Source: Apostichopus japonicus (Eukaryota; Echinodermata; Holothuroidea; Aspidochirotida; Stichopodidae). Taken from it: a DNA stretch of 64,000 bases. The DNA lies in NCBI RefSeq assembly GCF_037975245.1, contig NC_092562.1, positions 26,920,054 to 26,984,053 of the forward strand, in the 5' to 3' direction. A program made the translations under genes and the position numbers. Shown here piece by piece: positions 1 through 11,318 of this stretch. The notes under the pieces were generated by a model. That model searched no databases, was not told the DNA's origin, and saw only the letters and a program-made list of their open reading frames with translations. Positions within the stretch are counted from its first letter, which is position 1, and each line of letters begins with the position of its first letter.

Positions 1-2142
1 ATTTAGATGTTATCTCAATAGGTACAATTTCAGTATTGGTTTTGAAGCTTCTAAATTTACAAAAAAACCTACTTCCAAAACTGTGTTTTTTCAGGGGGGG
101 GGGGGGGGGGGATGGTGCATGATTTGTTTTACATTCAATTAGGTAAATATATTGATCTTAATAGTATGTAGTCAAATTAATGTTGTTCATAGTTTGTCAT
201 AGGTGGGGTGGGTGGGGTGGTCTACATGATGTAAGGACACACCCGATAAACACAGAGAACAGAGTAACTACTGTAAATCTGAATTTTTTTTTAGTTTAGT
301 TTAGTATATAGAAAAAAAGGATCAGGAGGGACTATGCGCTATTAAGATTACAGTAAGAACTGAGGATATGTGTAATCAAACAAATCCAGTTGCATTTGAT
401 GAAATTGCACATTTATTCAGTTCGTACTGTATTCCTTAATACACATGCTACCAATTTATCATATCCGCACAATTCAGTTTTCACTGTGGTATCTCTGTAT
501 GAATCGATTGAAGGACATCAAAAAAATGCACAGTACAAGAGGATATGTCTTTACTTGCCACAATTGAAAAGAAAATCTTGAAAAGCAAGATGATGTTCCA
601 TCTGTTATCTCTTGACCACCAACTTGACTTGAATGTAAGGATGCCTTTGTGGTTCTGCACTGATAGTTATATAATTCATTACTTAAGCAGAGGGTGCTTA
701 AAACTAGATAACATGTGCTAAAAACTTAAAAATTGGTCAAACTATTTAAATTTATGCCCAAATTACATAACAAAGGCACTATATGAATGATAAAATATGT
801 ATTATATTGTTATTAAATAAATGTGTTTCACGCCCCTTTCTTATATTGGAAGAGTCCAGATACATTAGACATTATATGGTTAAATTACAGAGAAATAGGA
901 AGACACTACCAGTACATATAATCAATTGTATTATTTGAGACCTAATTTATGTGTATCACTGACAATTAACAGTTCACTGTACAGTATGACGACTGATCTG
1001 TATCTTTCCATTTTAGCCAAAGTACAAAAAAAGCAACAGAAGGGAGGGGGTGGGGTGGTCATTTCAATATTTACTCTAGACACATTTTGGAGGATTTTTC
1101 ATGTTGTTCAATCTGCAAGCACTAGCACAAGTGGTCATGGCCCTACAGTGAAGCAATCATATACACCACCCGTGGTAAGACAAGAAAACAATGAAACATT
1201 TGTAATCTGATCAAGTCTGTCAACAGCAAAATCAGTTGTACTGTAAAATACAGTAGTCACTTCTACTGTGCAGTTCTTGCATGATACAGCTTATTGTATG
1301 AATGTAAATTAAATGGTAGATATACTGTGCATTCCACTTACATGCAACAGTTGTCTGTTGGTTGCTCAACTGTCCCTGCACATATTCATTATAAGACAAA
1401 GGTTGCATCCTGATTGATGCAATGTGAATTTTTTGGGCGAAAGAATCAAATTAGACACTTTATCGTCATTCGAGGTTTGCAAGGTTCATTTACAGATTAA
1501 TCTATTAAATTAATCACTGTGCATGCAGCACTATATGAGATTTAGAGTTTGGTGTACAATGTACTACATTCATAGCCTATTACTGTCACATTCTTGTTGT
1601 TTTAATGGGATCATTGTTTCAGGGATTTTAACTGCAGTAAATGTAAAAAAAACTTCCGGTTACCGTTTCGAGATAATTGTTGATTATTTTCCTCTTACAC
1701 CTTCTAATATATCATAACAATAATATAATAATATTCTGAGATCACAATTGTATGTTTGAGCCTTATAGATTGTTGGTTAACCCCTCATTTAATCACTTCA
1801 TATTATATCATATCCTATCATATTATATCAAGTTTTACAACTTTTTTTTTCATTAACTTGATGAATTCGAAAGCTAGGATGAATCGACATTATTTTTAAG
1901 TGTTTTTCAATAGTTTAATGTAGAATATTGTTTTTTTCTTAACAAGAAAAGTACAAAATGAACAAAAAAAGTACACTTACTATGTTACTTGTTGCAAATG
2001 CAACCAGAAATTGCAACATGAAAATCATAGAATATGAAAGTAATTAAGGGAGACTGCATTCTAGTTTACAGATGAGTTACAACTACCTGTTCTAGCTGTC
2101 TTATTATTTTGAATAGTAAGTTGATCTCTTCTCATCTATCAG
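1..2142. other. Non-coding 5' flank or upstream intron
   Basis: No exon with a domain signature was found on either strand. The stretch holds an 18-base G run (94-111), a G-rich block (202-220) and AT-rich sequence with short TATATCA-type repeats near 1797-1832. It ends in a splice acceptor (AG at 2141-2142). It may be intron of the receptor gene below, because the first visible exon enters in phase 1 and so must have an upstream partner outside what I can recognise. Confidence 0.6.
202..220 (+). other. G-quadruplex-like G-rich tract
   Basis: The tract reads GGTGGGGTGGGTGGGGTGG, that is G runs of 2, 4, 3, 4 and 2 separated by single T bases. Single-base loops favour stable quadruplex folding in general; folding here is inferred from the sequence pattern only. 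Confidence 0.45.
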
Positions 2143-2283
2143 CTTGTGATCCAGGAACCTACGGAGCCAGCTGCCTACAGACATGCGACAACTGCCAGTC
2201 TGATGCATGTGACAGATATACAGGAAGCTGTACTGGAAGTTCCACTAGCTGTGAAGTTGGATGGACAGGGAACAGTTGTCAAG
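2143..2283 (+). CDS. Exon 1: EGF-like domain
   Basis: Acceptor AG is at 2141-2142 after a pyrimidine-rich tract and donor GT at 2284-2285 (GTAACA). The 141-base exon enters and leaves in phase 1, the usual phase for shuffled extracellular modules. The translation starts CDPGTYGASC and contains eight cysteines with the G-x-YG-x-x-C spacing, a late GWTGNSC and no stop. This is the laminin/Tie type of EGF module, part of a secreted or surface ectodomain. The next exon joins in the same phase. Confidence 0.8.
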
Positions 2284-4740
2284 GTAACACATAAGTAAGA
2301 ATTGTAGCACCCACTGTAAATATAAAAATATAGAAGTAAGAGAATATTACCAGCACAAACATAACTAAATTCATTGTAAGTCATAAAAGTTATAAACATC
2401 CCCATCTCATTTAAATTCATATGCTAGACAAATATCATACTTTAAGTGTAAATGCCAGTAGTATAGGAGAGACCGCTCAAACCTCGTTCACTGATGGTAT
2501 TTGCGTTTTTTGTCATTCCCTTTTTTTCTTTTTTCTTTTCTTTTTCGTTTCTCGTCAATTATTTGTGGACTAAAGTAGTAATTAACATTATTTTATTTAT
2601 TGCCTGGTATGTCTGGCTATGAGTTCTATAATTCAGACTTTTATAAATATATAATACACCTATGTATCAATTTTACAAGTATACTTTTAATAATATATAA
2701 ATATACCTTGGCTATAACATACTTTTCTAACTATATAAATACGTAGGCCTAAATATTAGTTTATAAATGTTTAAATACCTATATACACTTATATGAATGT
2801 ATTAAGATCTAAGCTTAAATCTACTTTTACAAGTATACTTTATCAATATAATTGTATACCTACATCTATGATTGAACATGATGTATAAATACCTATATAT
2901 ACTTTAACACCTATATAAACTTGCTTTATTTCCCAATTGCCCTTTAATGAACATAAGTGAAGACATGCTTTAGAAAATCATTACTAGAGATAGGAATACA
3001 CTAGAGAGCTTCCCATAGCTTTATTTTGCACACAAGACAGCCTGCATCAATAAACAACCTTTTTCCGAGGGGTCACAGGAACCTTTTTTTTTTTTTTTGG
3101 TCTTCAAAGATTTGTTTACATTCAAAACACCGGTCGTTTTGACCTTTTTTTTCAAAAAAATCGTGAGAACAGTGAAAAATGTCAGTCAACCTGACCCTAT
3201 CTTATACAACTATCTAATACATACAAGGAATCAAATCAGGAGCCTCAGAGGCATATGTAGAGAGATGGCTCTATATTTGGGGAAAATATGTCAAAAAATA
3301 ACGTTTTTCGGTCTATGTTAAGGCCAAAAAACGGTCAACTTTCTGAAAATATTTCTCCCGAATGCCTCACCCTACAGAAAAGATTTTTAGCTCTCCAGAA
3401 GCGCCACACTGAAATTCAACTCTACATAGAAACAATTGAGCAATAGCGCCTCCACTTTGTGAGTAATCCCTAGCAATTCAACTCGAGCATTTCTACGGTA
3501 TAGAATTTCGGTCAACCACAGTTGATATGCTTGCGTCGTTAGGGTCAATGCAATCACTCACGTAAATGAAACGGTAACTATTTAGCACATATTATCATGG
3601 CTAAATACTTCTAAGAGGCGTTAGACCTTCTTTTTATGGGCAATTTGACCATCAAGCCTTTGGAGAAGAAGATTCTGACCATGAAATTCTGAAATTCTGA
3701 TACGGTAAGCCGCATACTGTATGCACACTGTTTGCACACTGTATGTACAGTACTATGTATTGTGTATGTAGCGCAATTGGTATATATAGACTTACCGTTA
3801 CGCGTGGCTACCAATGTATTACAGAATACATTTGTTTGTTTGGAGGGGGGAAAATCAGTCATATTCCTCACATTCAAGCATCAAATAATATTTTACTTAT
3901 GAAATAACATGTCTTGAACTCATCAAACTATCAAAAGTCCAGCAGATTTCATCAAAATAATTTCAAATGGGCAAAAAAAGTGCATTGTTTGTATCATAAC
4001 CTCATTTGCATATTTACATATCTAATTAGCTCAATTATAAAAAAAAATTATAAAAATTAAAACTTCATTTCAATACCTATCTGTCAATACTTGGGGTCCC
4101 TATTGACAAAATGAACAGATTTTAAGTAATTACAATGTGTAAATATTTTCCCCCAGGGGGACAATTATATGATCACAATGGGCATATACACCATGTATTA
4201 TTAACTTTCAGTTTGCCATCCACACTTACCCACCACATTTAACCACCACAAAAAAAGTGTGAACGGTCTCTTCTATACTACTTACAATTAAGTGTGAAGT
4301 AGACATACCAATGATTGTCATCAAACTTGGTATCATGTTGTTAATGCATAAACAGTGGTTGCACTTTTTGTGATGAGTGCTAGCCTTTCTCACCTGTGTT
4401 ATTAATTTATATGCAATTAACCAGATTATGAGTCAGAATCATCTGCCTTGACAGTTTGGTACATTTTGCACTGGGTGAACCAAAATTATATTTAAAGGGA
4501 TATTAAACTGGTGAATGGCACTGATTCATATGTTACATACATTTTTATATCTGTAAGGCAGCATGAATAGTTCATTGTTAGTCCAGGTATCCTGCATCAA
4601 CAAACAATAACTCTACAATGACAGTTACTTGAAACATCGTTTTCAATATCCGGAGAGGAAGATATAATATTTCATGATATGCAAAGACACACTAATATTT
4701 ACTGCCAATGAAATGAAAGGTACAACCTATTAATTTGCAG
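2284..4740 (+). other. Intron 1, repeat-rich
   Basis: It runs from the donor at 2284 to the acceptor AG at 4739-4740 (TAATTTGCAG). It contains an AT-rich degenerate repeat (2640-2930), T runs near 3084-3099, and a block at about 3050-4060 of unlike base composition that looks like old mobile DNA, although I find no clear termini or coding remnant in it. Confidence 0.6.
2640..2930. repeat. Degenerate AT-rich tandem repeat
   Basis: Variants of TATATAAATACCTATATA and of TTTACAAGTATACTTT recur several times at irregular spacing (for example near 2672 and 2825, and near 2764 and 2884). The sequence is low-complexity with no coding content. Confidence 0.5.
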
Positions 4741-4884
4741 AATGTGAAGGGGCACGATATGGGAAAAAGTGTGCAGACGATTGTCACTGTTCAAAAGAGT
4801 ATTGCAACCAAGTAACAGGAGAGTGTTCTGAACATTGCAATTCTGAATGGGTTGAACTTTTTCCACCAAATTTGTGTCAGACAG
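4741..4884 (+). CDS. Exon 2: EGF-like domain
   Basis: Acceptor TTTGCAG ends at 4740 and the strong donor GTAAGA begins at 4885. The 144-base exon is phase 1-1 and open throughout. The translation begins CEGARYGKKC, continues with CHCSKEYC and TGEC, and ends LCQT. The cysteine spacing matches the scavenger/Tie-type EGF module, with the last loop diverged (NSEWVELFPPNLC in place of a GWxG turn). It follows exon 1 in the same frame and precedes the Ig-like exon, as in Tie receptors. Confidence 0.78.
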
Positions 4885-5459
4885 GTAAGAAAAATTCTGG
4901 TTAATATGCAAACTTGACCAACAATTTGTATTATTTATTGATTTACAAAATTTGTAACACCTTTCAGAGATTATCTAGTTTGGATGCTATAAATGTTCTT
5001 TTAGTTTGTTATTGACTATACCATGCACATTACTGCTAAATCAACAGAATATTACATTAATTTCCTGAAGTGGAAAACATGAAATTGTTAGAATTATGAT
5101 AAGAGTTAGTTTCTAACCTCATCGTTCTGCCAGATTGTTCTCTGTCATTATACTGTAGATTATCACTATTAAGATTTAAGTGTAGCAACAGCACATTTGT
5201 CTTGGAATATATTACTAAAGGTGTACTCCTTGAAACCTGGGGGAAAGGTGGGATAATGACAATATGATTAGTTTGTTTGCAATAATATATTTGTTAATTT
5301 ATAAATTCATTAAGTACATCGCTCTTCACAATCTCAGTACATTTTCATAAAATATTTATCTTCGCATTGTTCTATAAAACACAGTGGAGATTTATCCCAG
5401 TATGATATTCTATATATTTTAATGCCACTATTATTATTTCTCATTATTTTCTCATGTAG
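4885..5459 (+). other. Intron 2
   Basis: This is a plain AT-rich intron ending in a T-rich tract and the acceptor ATGTAG at 5454-5459. I see no other feature in it. Confidence 0.6.
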
Positions 5460-5753
5460 GTATAATAGATGCCGCCTATCCTCGTAAGAATCCTGGAGTA
5501 ACAGTTCCTGTGACTTGCATAGCTGCCAAGGGTCCAAATCCTTCAGACATTTCTAACTTAAATTTTGTTCTGCCAAGACACCATGAGAATTTAGATGACA
5601 ATGGCATTTCTCGTAAAGAGGTTTTTGGTAATGCAACAATAAGAACTGCTTCATTCACGGTAGATAATGTCATAGATGTACAGACACTTTACTGTCAGCT
5701 GAGGAAAGATGGTCAACAATATGCAGTATATAACATAACTATAGATGTGTTTG
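5460..5753 (+). CDS. Exon 3: Ig-like domain
   Basis: Acceptor AG is at 5458-5459 and donor GTGAGT at 5754. The 294-base exon is phase 1-1 and open for 98 codons. Two cysteines lie about 60 residues apart, in VPVTCIA near the start and TLYCQL near the end, which is the pattern of the Ig disulphide between strands B and F. The canonical tryptophan and the Y before the second cysteine are only partly kept (LYC rather than YxC). Two or three N-x-S/T sites (NATI, NITI) fit an extracellular domain. In Tie receptors the third Ig domain sits between the EGF block and the FN3 block, as here. Confidence 0.72.
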
Positions 5754-6619
5754 GTGAGTAGCATAATTGCATCTGTTACATTTGTACTTTAGGGTCAACC
5801 GTGGTCTCTTTAGAATTGCTAAGTATTAAGCCAGAAGGTGGTAAAGTCAATTTTTTTGTATGTTTGAAACACAGTTTGCAACTTTTAACAGTGAAGCTAG
5901 TGAACTACCCAAAACTATGGAAAAATAACCTAAAGGAGGATGTTAAATATAAATTACACTAACCATGATATGACATTGTCGTTAGTTCTTGAGAAGAAAG
6001 TTTGAAGTTTAAAATGATGTAACACATACTCTCATGCTACGTACTTGCTTTATTTATTTTAGTTACATTTGGAGATTTTATTTCTTATTACTCTTTTGAA
6101 ATTGGTGTATCAATGAATTTCATGCTTCTTTTTAACGTTACAATTATTACAACGTACCAATAGGTAAACTGAGTTGAAATGTTTTCTTCTTTCCTTTATT
6201 TTACTTAAATTTCAATCTGAAGACTATGTAGGGCAACATAAGTTCCAATATTAATGTTGTTTGATTTTATTATGTGGCATATTGGTCCATTTACTTTGGT
6301 GAGTACGAGTATTATATTGTTTTTGGTATAGACAGTCAACATGTGTCAGAATCAAACCTTTGAAATATGATACCTACTGATTCAATGTTTATATAACGTC
6401 AGTCTCTATAAATGGTTCCTTGCACATTGACAAAGATCAAAAGTTATATTATGTCAACATAGTTCAGACTAAATGTTTGCCCATGGTTAAGGTTGCACTT
6501 TGCTTTTAGTGTAGGATTTTCTTCACAATAATGATAAACATGTTAAAACTGCTTTATCAAAAAGTAGAATAAAGTGAACTTGATGATCAGGTAGCTCACA
6601 GTCAAGTTGTATTCTAACA

Positions 6620-7300
6620 GTCTGGCCTTCACAGTATGTTTATTGCTTCGAAACGTCATTGGATCGAAACCAAAACCACCCTCAAGAAGCAATTCTATGG
6701 TCACAGATCCACAGTCAACACCATGAAGACTGAGACCCCAGTTGGAGAACACTTTAACTTTCCCAACCATACCATTAACGACATGTCCCTACAGGGGATT
6801 GAATCCTTAGGTAGCCGTCCTGACCTAGTACGAATCAGCAGAGAGAGGCTTGGATGCAACGCCTTCGCACCATTCAACCTCATGGGCTCAACATTAAAGA
6901 AGGACATGACTAACTTTTCTTCTGTTCCCCCTCCTTCTCCCCTTGTTCCCCACCCCCCCCATTCACTCTTCATCTCACAGCTCTCTTCCACCCCTTTTTT
7001 TTCTCCACACCTTTCTGTCTTTGTCCTTCTCCAGTTTGTTCCCTCTCCCCTTCCCTTAATCCTCTCTTTGTCCCTCCACTGTTTATCTCCTACCTCTCCT
7101 CTTCCCCTCTTGGTTTCTTTCTTTCTTCTCTCCATCCCTTGTCTACTAATCCCCTTACATATATCTCTTTCTGTTCACCATGCTCATTAAACTGTCTGTA
7201 TTCTGTGTGAGGTTTTGTTCCTTCTGTTACTTGTCATTTAGCCTTTGAAGAAGATCCTGCTAGGATCGAAACGTCAGGCCAACCTACTTTTACACATGTT
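6620..7300 (+). mobile_element. Penelope-like retroelement, 5'-truncated 3' end
   Basis: An open stretch from about 6636 to 6900 encodes a peptide with the signature of the C-terminal part of the GIY-YIG endonuclease region of Penelope-like elements: a QFYGHRSTVNT segment, then TPVGEHFNFPNH, then DMSLQGIE, an arginine-rich link and the terminal SRERLGCNAF-type block. The reverse transcriptase and the catalytic GIY-YIG residues are not present, so this is a 5'-truncated copy. It is followed by about 230 bases of pyrimidine-rich spacer (6920-7150) and a conserved-looking tail at 7241-7280. It lies wholly within an intron of the Tie-like gene, on the same strand. A frame disturbance after the SRERL block and loss of the usual final motif suggest it is inactive. 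Confidence 0.65.
7241..7279 (+). ncRNA. Hammerhead-ribozyme-like motif of the Penelope-like element
   Basis: A short outer stem (GCCT 7241-7244 with AGGC 7276-7279) encloses TTGAAGA (7245-7251, consensus CUGANGA with the first C changed), a 5-bp stem (GATCC 7253-7257 with GGATC 7263-7267), GAAA at 7268-7271 and a GTC cleavage-site triplet at 7273-7275. Penelope-like elements are known to carry minimal type I hammerheads. Stem III is almost absent and the first core base is altered, so activity is doubtful. Confidence 0.35.
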
Positions 7301-7668
7301 CATTGCTTGCAATTATTGCAATATCATTTTAAGTAAAAATTGCAACTGATATGACTAGCTATTAATTACACTTAATTGTACACACCTTCATAGAAATTTA
7401 AATGAACTTTAAATTTAAAGTATCAACAACATTACCAAATGCAGTATTTAGGTTATGTGTACGTCAGTTGTATTATCACCAGATATCGATTAGGCCTACT
7501 ATACAGCTGACTTCAGAACTACAATCCATGTCCAACTGTAGACATTGAAGAGAAAATTACTCATTCTCTAATGGTTTTATAGTGTTCATTGTATAAAGCA
7601 TTAGAATGTTGACATCTGATGAAACATTATCTGGGTTTTCTTTACTACTTTCCCATTTGGGCCTCTAG

Positions 7669-7983
7669 ATCTGCCTGTACTGAAATCTGCTCCAAAAAAA
7701 GGTTCTATAACTAATTCAACGGTCACCATCAGCTGGTCAGCCTGGGATGAAGAAAATGAAGATGGGGACCCTCCTGTCATTGGGTATACACCTTACTACA
7801 AGCTGGCATCAGAACAAGATTGGTCTATCCAGGATACGTCTACCTCTATCAAGGCCTTGAATTTCACATTTACGGCCCTCACACCAGAGGAAAGGTACTC
7901 ATTCAGTGTAGCAGCAGTAAGGGAAGGAGAGATGGGAGAAGGTCCAAAGAGTCCAATGCTGAATGCTACTACCATTTGTACAG
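7669..7983 (+). CDS. Exon 4: fibronectin type III domain
   Basis: Acceptor AG is at 7667-7668 and the donor starts at 7984 (GTATTT). The 315-base exon is phase 1-1 and open for 105 codons, so it holds a whole FN3 domain. Diagnostic residues are present: VTISWSAW (strand B tryptophan), IGYTPYYKL (strand C tyrosines), FTFTALTPEERYSFSV (the L-x-P-x-x-x-Y turn) and a closing GEGPKSP (strand G). The exon is flanked by the Ig exon and a second FN3, as in Tie receptors. Confidence 0.83.
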
Positions 7984-9343
7984 GTATTTTGTAGTATATT
8001 ACATCACAGTGCATAGGCTAATAGTTATTTGTTACATCAATGTGTTGCTTTTGACATAACCAAGTTAGCGCATGTGATACTAAATGCATTTCTAGCCAGT
8101 GTTAAATGTTGTTGATTTTGTTCTACCCTTCTAGATTTAATTTTGCCATATTATTGAAAAGGACGTTTTGATAGTTTCACAGCACTCCTCCATGAATTTC
8201 TCACAGTGGTCTGTGAGCAAACATATAATGATAGCGCTGCGACAATTTAGTTTTAAGTCAGAGACTTCATGATTTATTGGGAGGTATGCTTGCTGATCGG
8301 TAAAACTACTCTACACTCACTATTAACTACCACATATCAACTACTCCAATACTACTGGAAATCTTCTGAATGAGTATACAATGTAACCAACTACATATTG
8401 CTACTGTATGTACTTATGGAAAATCTACTGCTGACTTCCAAGAAATAAAATATACAAGTTATATTACTTTAGGTATGGACCAGGCATGGGCCAGACAGGA
8501 CATTACTGTGTCCCTCATTTGCACTCTCTCATATGAAACAGAGGCAGGGTTACTGATAAACAACACTGTGACATCACCAATGACATCATACTCAAGGTTA
8601 ATTTCTTGGCAGTGATCTGTGCAGATATATATTACAGACAGGTGTAGGGCTCTGCTGTGGAGAGTAAGGTCAAAGTGTTATTGTTCTACTGGGATTGAAA
8701 AGTAAATTATTATGATTTATTGTGTTCAGACTGGTAAATAGAAAGTTAAGTAATTCTCTGTGAACTATTATCTAGGAGGACTTCCAGTCTCTACTCCTTG
8801 CTATAATGTATTGTAAAGGTAAACCTAGGGTAAGCTATAGGATGGGGTATATCTCTGTAAAATACTCTCTGTTAAAAATACAATGCAACTGATTATTCAA
8901 TGCAATGAAACCTCTACTCTATATCAAATTTATTACATTTTTGTTTGCCTGTCAGCATTCGTTGATAATGACAGTAACCTTCCCTATGTTACTTAATACC
9001 CCTTCTGCAATTTACTTTAAAAAAGTTTGATATTAATATAAAGTTCACATTTACCTTAGTTCCATCTGAGGAAAGGCCAATTCTCAGAAACCTACACATT
9101 AGGTTGCACCCTTGTTATTTTCTTCTTCTAGAGCATATATAGTGAATAGATAGTGAATTGTTAGAATCTTAAAAAAAATGTTTGAAAAAATGACTTCCAA
9201 CCCTTTATTTTGCAGAGTCTATGGCACATGTCAATAACATAATGTTTTTATTAACTAGCTTTATATTAAAATACTCAAAGGAAGGTCTACTATTTTATAC
9301 AGAATTAAGTTACTAGTTACTTCAATCTATTGATCCTTTTCAG
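7984..9343 (+). other. Intron 4
   Basis: The intron is AT-rich and ends in GATCCTTTTCAG. A block at 8473-8610, which follows CTTTAG and precedes GTTAAT, is exon-like in outline but its frames show no domain. I do not call it. Confidence 0.5.
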
Positions 9344-9425
9344 TTCCATTAAGTGGTCCAGAAGAAGTTCAAGCAAATGTTGCTGGTGAAAGGCAAGAAA
9401 ATGTAGAGATACTGTAACTTGGCAG
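9344..9425 (+). pseudogene. Exon 5: first half of second FN3 domain, frameshifted
   Basis: Acceptor TTTTCAG ends at 9343 and donor GTATGT starts at 9426. Entering in phase 1, the exon reads PLSGPEEVQANVAGERQENV and then meets TAA at 9416-9418. The next exon must be entered in phase 0, so this exon should be 83 bases; it is 82. The tail TTGGCAG encodes the expected strand-B 'TWQ' only if one base is missing just before GTAACT (about 9411-9413). The lesion is therefore a one-base loss and not a splice mis-call. It is either a real disabling mutation or a base-calling error. Confidence 0.72.
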
Positions 9426-10372
9426 GTATGTCAAATATAAGCTAAATTCTTTTATTAACATGCATATTGCAGATTTAACACTATTCACTTCAAACAAGTC
9501 TAGTCCCATATTGTTTTACCTTTTTTGCTAGTTTAGTATCCCTATGGTAATAGTTTTGTTAGTTTATTAAGTCTGCAAAGTTTTGCTCTGTTCACGAAGA
9601 TAAATTTCACAAATTTAGATCACGAATCGGAATTTCATAGAGGTATGAAGAACATTGCTATGGTAGTATCTTTCTCTGCAATCCCACAATGGATGCTGGT
9701 TTTGCAATGTTATCTCCATTTTCCATTGTTGTTTTGATTTCACAGTAGATGTGGTAAACAGTAAGAGTTACATATTGTATTGATTGCTTATAATCAAGCA
9801 AGGAGGCCAGTACCTTCTCATATACAGTTCTGATTTTCTTCGCATAAATGGAGCAATGTACATGGACATTTATTGAGTTGAAATGAATAAAATTGGTGAA
9901 GTGAATTCCACAGCTGGCATGAAAGTTGATGTATCTGGTTTGTCCTGCTTTGCTATGAGGTTGAACTTACATTTTTAGGGTTGTGCACAGAGCTATTAGT
10001 GTAGATTTTGGTATATTGAGAGGGCAAGGAATCAGTTAACCATGCCAGTAGCCTTTGCTTGCTTTTGTTATGATAAAATTTGAGGTACTCGTCTGTAAAC
10101 TTTAATTTCATACCGAAAAATGTTAATAATGTGACATAAACATATAGTTGTATGTAAATTGATGTCATTCCAACTCTTTCCATATATTGTGTAACCACGC
10201 ATACCAGGTACCGGTAGTAATACATCATGGTATCTTTCTACTGACAAATTACTGTTCGTAAAATCTTGATGTAAGGTACAAGTATTAGATAATCTTCCAG
10301 TTAGAGGTATGTAAAGATAGTTGAAAGGAGGATCTTACATTTGAAAATGTCTACTGCACTGCATTTGAAAAG
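9426..10372 (+). other. Intron 5
   Basis: It runs from GTATGT to the acceptor AAAAG at 10368-10372, which has a weak pyrimidine tract. Nothing recognisable lies within it. Confidence 0.5.
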
Positions 10373-10607
10373 GTACCCTCGAATAAACAAGTTAACTGCG
10401 GAAGTGGTGTGTTTAAGTTCATCATCTACTACTCTTCAAATGACGTGGAACCAAATGATGAAGGAACGAAGGATATTCTGGATCCTGATGCTACATCACA
10501 CATATTTGAGAATCTAATGGTGGTAAAATCTTACACCTTCCGAATGACACTGACTACTGCTGGTGGTGAGAGCCCTTTCAGTGATGAAGTAACTCACCTT
10601 TTACCAA
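10373..10607 (+). CDS. Exon 6: second half of second FN3 domain
   Basis: The 235-base exon enters in phase 0 and leaves in phase 1 at a strong donor (GTGAGT from 10608). It starts VPSNKQVNCGSG, continues with the strand-C motif VFKFIIYY, then SYTFRMTLTTAGGESPFSD, which has the F/G strand pattern of FN3. It follows the 'TWQ' end of exon 5 exactly where the family splits this domain. The phase-1 exit predicts a further extracellular or membrane exon, which I do not find before the duplicated segment. Confidence 0.8.
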
Positions 10608-10791
10608 GTGAGTCAAAATTCAGCTGCAGTATTTATATCCATCTTGTTAACAAATATGTGCACATATCTACAATAGTATGTTTATGGTGTGGTAAATTCT
10701 TAGGATTACTTAGATGTGTGATGAGACGTTAGTGTAGAAAGGGGGAAGGGGGGGGCACGGTGAAGGGTGGTTGGCATCTGTAGCTGTGATG
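10608..10791. other. Short link between receptor exon and TA tract
   Basis: This stretch includes a G-rich block near 10740-10757 and no coding signal. It is the last sequence unique to the left flank before the duplicated segment. Confidence 0.4.
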
Positions 10792-10793
10792 GA

Positions 10794-10857
<64 letters not shown>
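10792..10857. repeat. TA dinucleotide microsatellite at left edge of segment copy A
   Basis: About 66 bases of near-pure TA repeat are interrupted by one ACA. The sequence immediately 3' of it is shared with 51703 onward, and the sequence 5' is not. Confidence 0.9.
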
Positions 10858-10861
<4 letters not shown>

Positions 10862-11318
10862 TAATTGCGGAATAAGGAGAAATATGTGGCAAAAAAATGT
10901 ACGGTAGGGAGAAAGTGCCGTTAAGGGGAAAAAAACATTTCCCCCTAACGTTTTGAACGTCAGTTTTACCAATATAACGTGATCCGACACTCAAAAAAAG
11001 TATCAGGTTGTGAAGAGGAGTCGATGTACTGCATATTCATGAAATTTGAAAGATTTTCAAAGTCCCTAACAGGTACTTTTTTGCTTTGTTATAAAACAAG
11101 AAAAATATCAGCTATGAAAAAAAATGAACGGTAGGGGGAAACGTGGTTTTTTGGTGATATTTCTTGATTTTTATATAAATATTTTCATTATCTCTTGACA
11201 TGCAGTACATAATAACATGCTAAACATCTCCAATAGTCGGATCGATTGATTTTACCTGCCCTGAAACAGAAAACCCCCATATACCATTTTCGGCTGACCT
11301 ATTTTCAACAGTCAAAAC

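Larger units (their letters stand above)
5754..7668 (+). other. Intron 3, carries a Penelope-like element
   Basis: The intron starts with GTGAGT and ends with CCTCTAG at 7662-7668. About 6620-7300 is a retroelement 3' end (separate entries). Outside that block the sequence is AT-rich with nothing recognisable. Confidence 0.6.
2143..10607 (+). other. Partial Tie-like receptor locus (ectodomain exons only, one frameshifted)
   Basis: Six exons on one strand encode, in order, EGF-like, EGF-like, Ig-like, FN3, and a second FN3 split over two exons. All junctions fit the phases 1-1, 1-1, 1-1, 1-1, 1-0, 0-1. The order EGF, Ig, FN3, FN3 is that of the Tie1/Tie2 angiopoietin-receptor ectodomain, which in the family continues into a third FN3, a membrane helix and a tyrosine kinase; upstream Ig and EGF domains and all those 3' parts are missing here. 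The fifth exon has a one-base deficit, so the locus is either a pseudogene or carries a sequence error. About 180 bases after the last exon the TA tract and the duplicated segment begin, so truncation by rearrangement is possible. It could also be another EGF/Ig/FN3 surface protein; without a kinase the Tie assignment rests on domain order and exon phases. Confidence 0.6.

Noticed and set aside
3050-4060. Autonomous transposon in intron 1
   Set aside because: The composition differs from its surroundings, but I found no inverted ends, target duplication or coding remnant.
6920-7150. Pyrimidine-rich tract giving an open frame on both strands (184 and 144 codons)
   Set aside because: It is low-complexity spacer downstream of the Penelope-like coding remnant. 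The minus-strand frame is a shadow.
8473-8615. Possible extra receptor exon in intron 4
   Set aside because: The splice-like edges are weak and no frame shows FN3, EGF or Ig residues.
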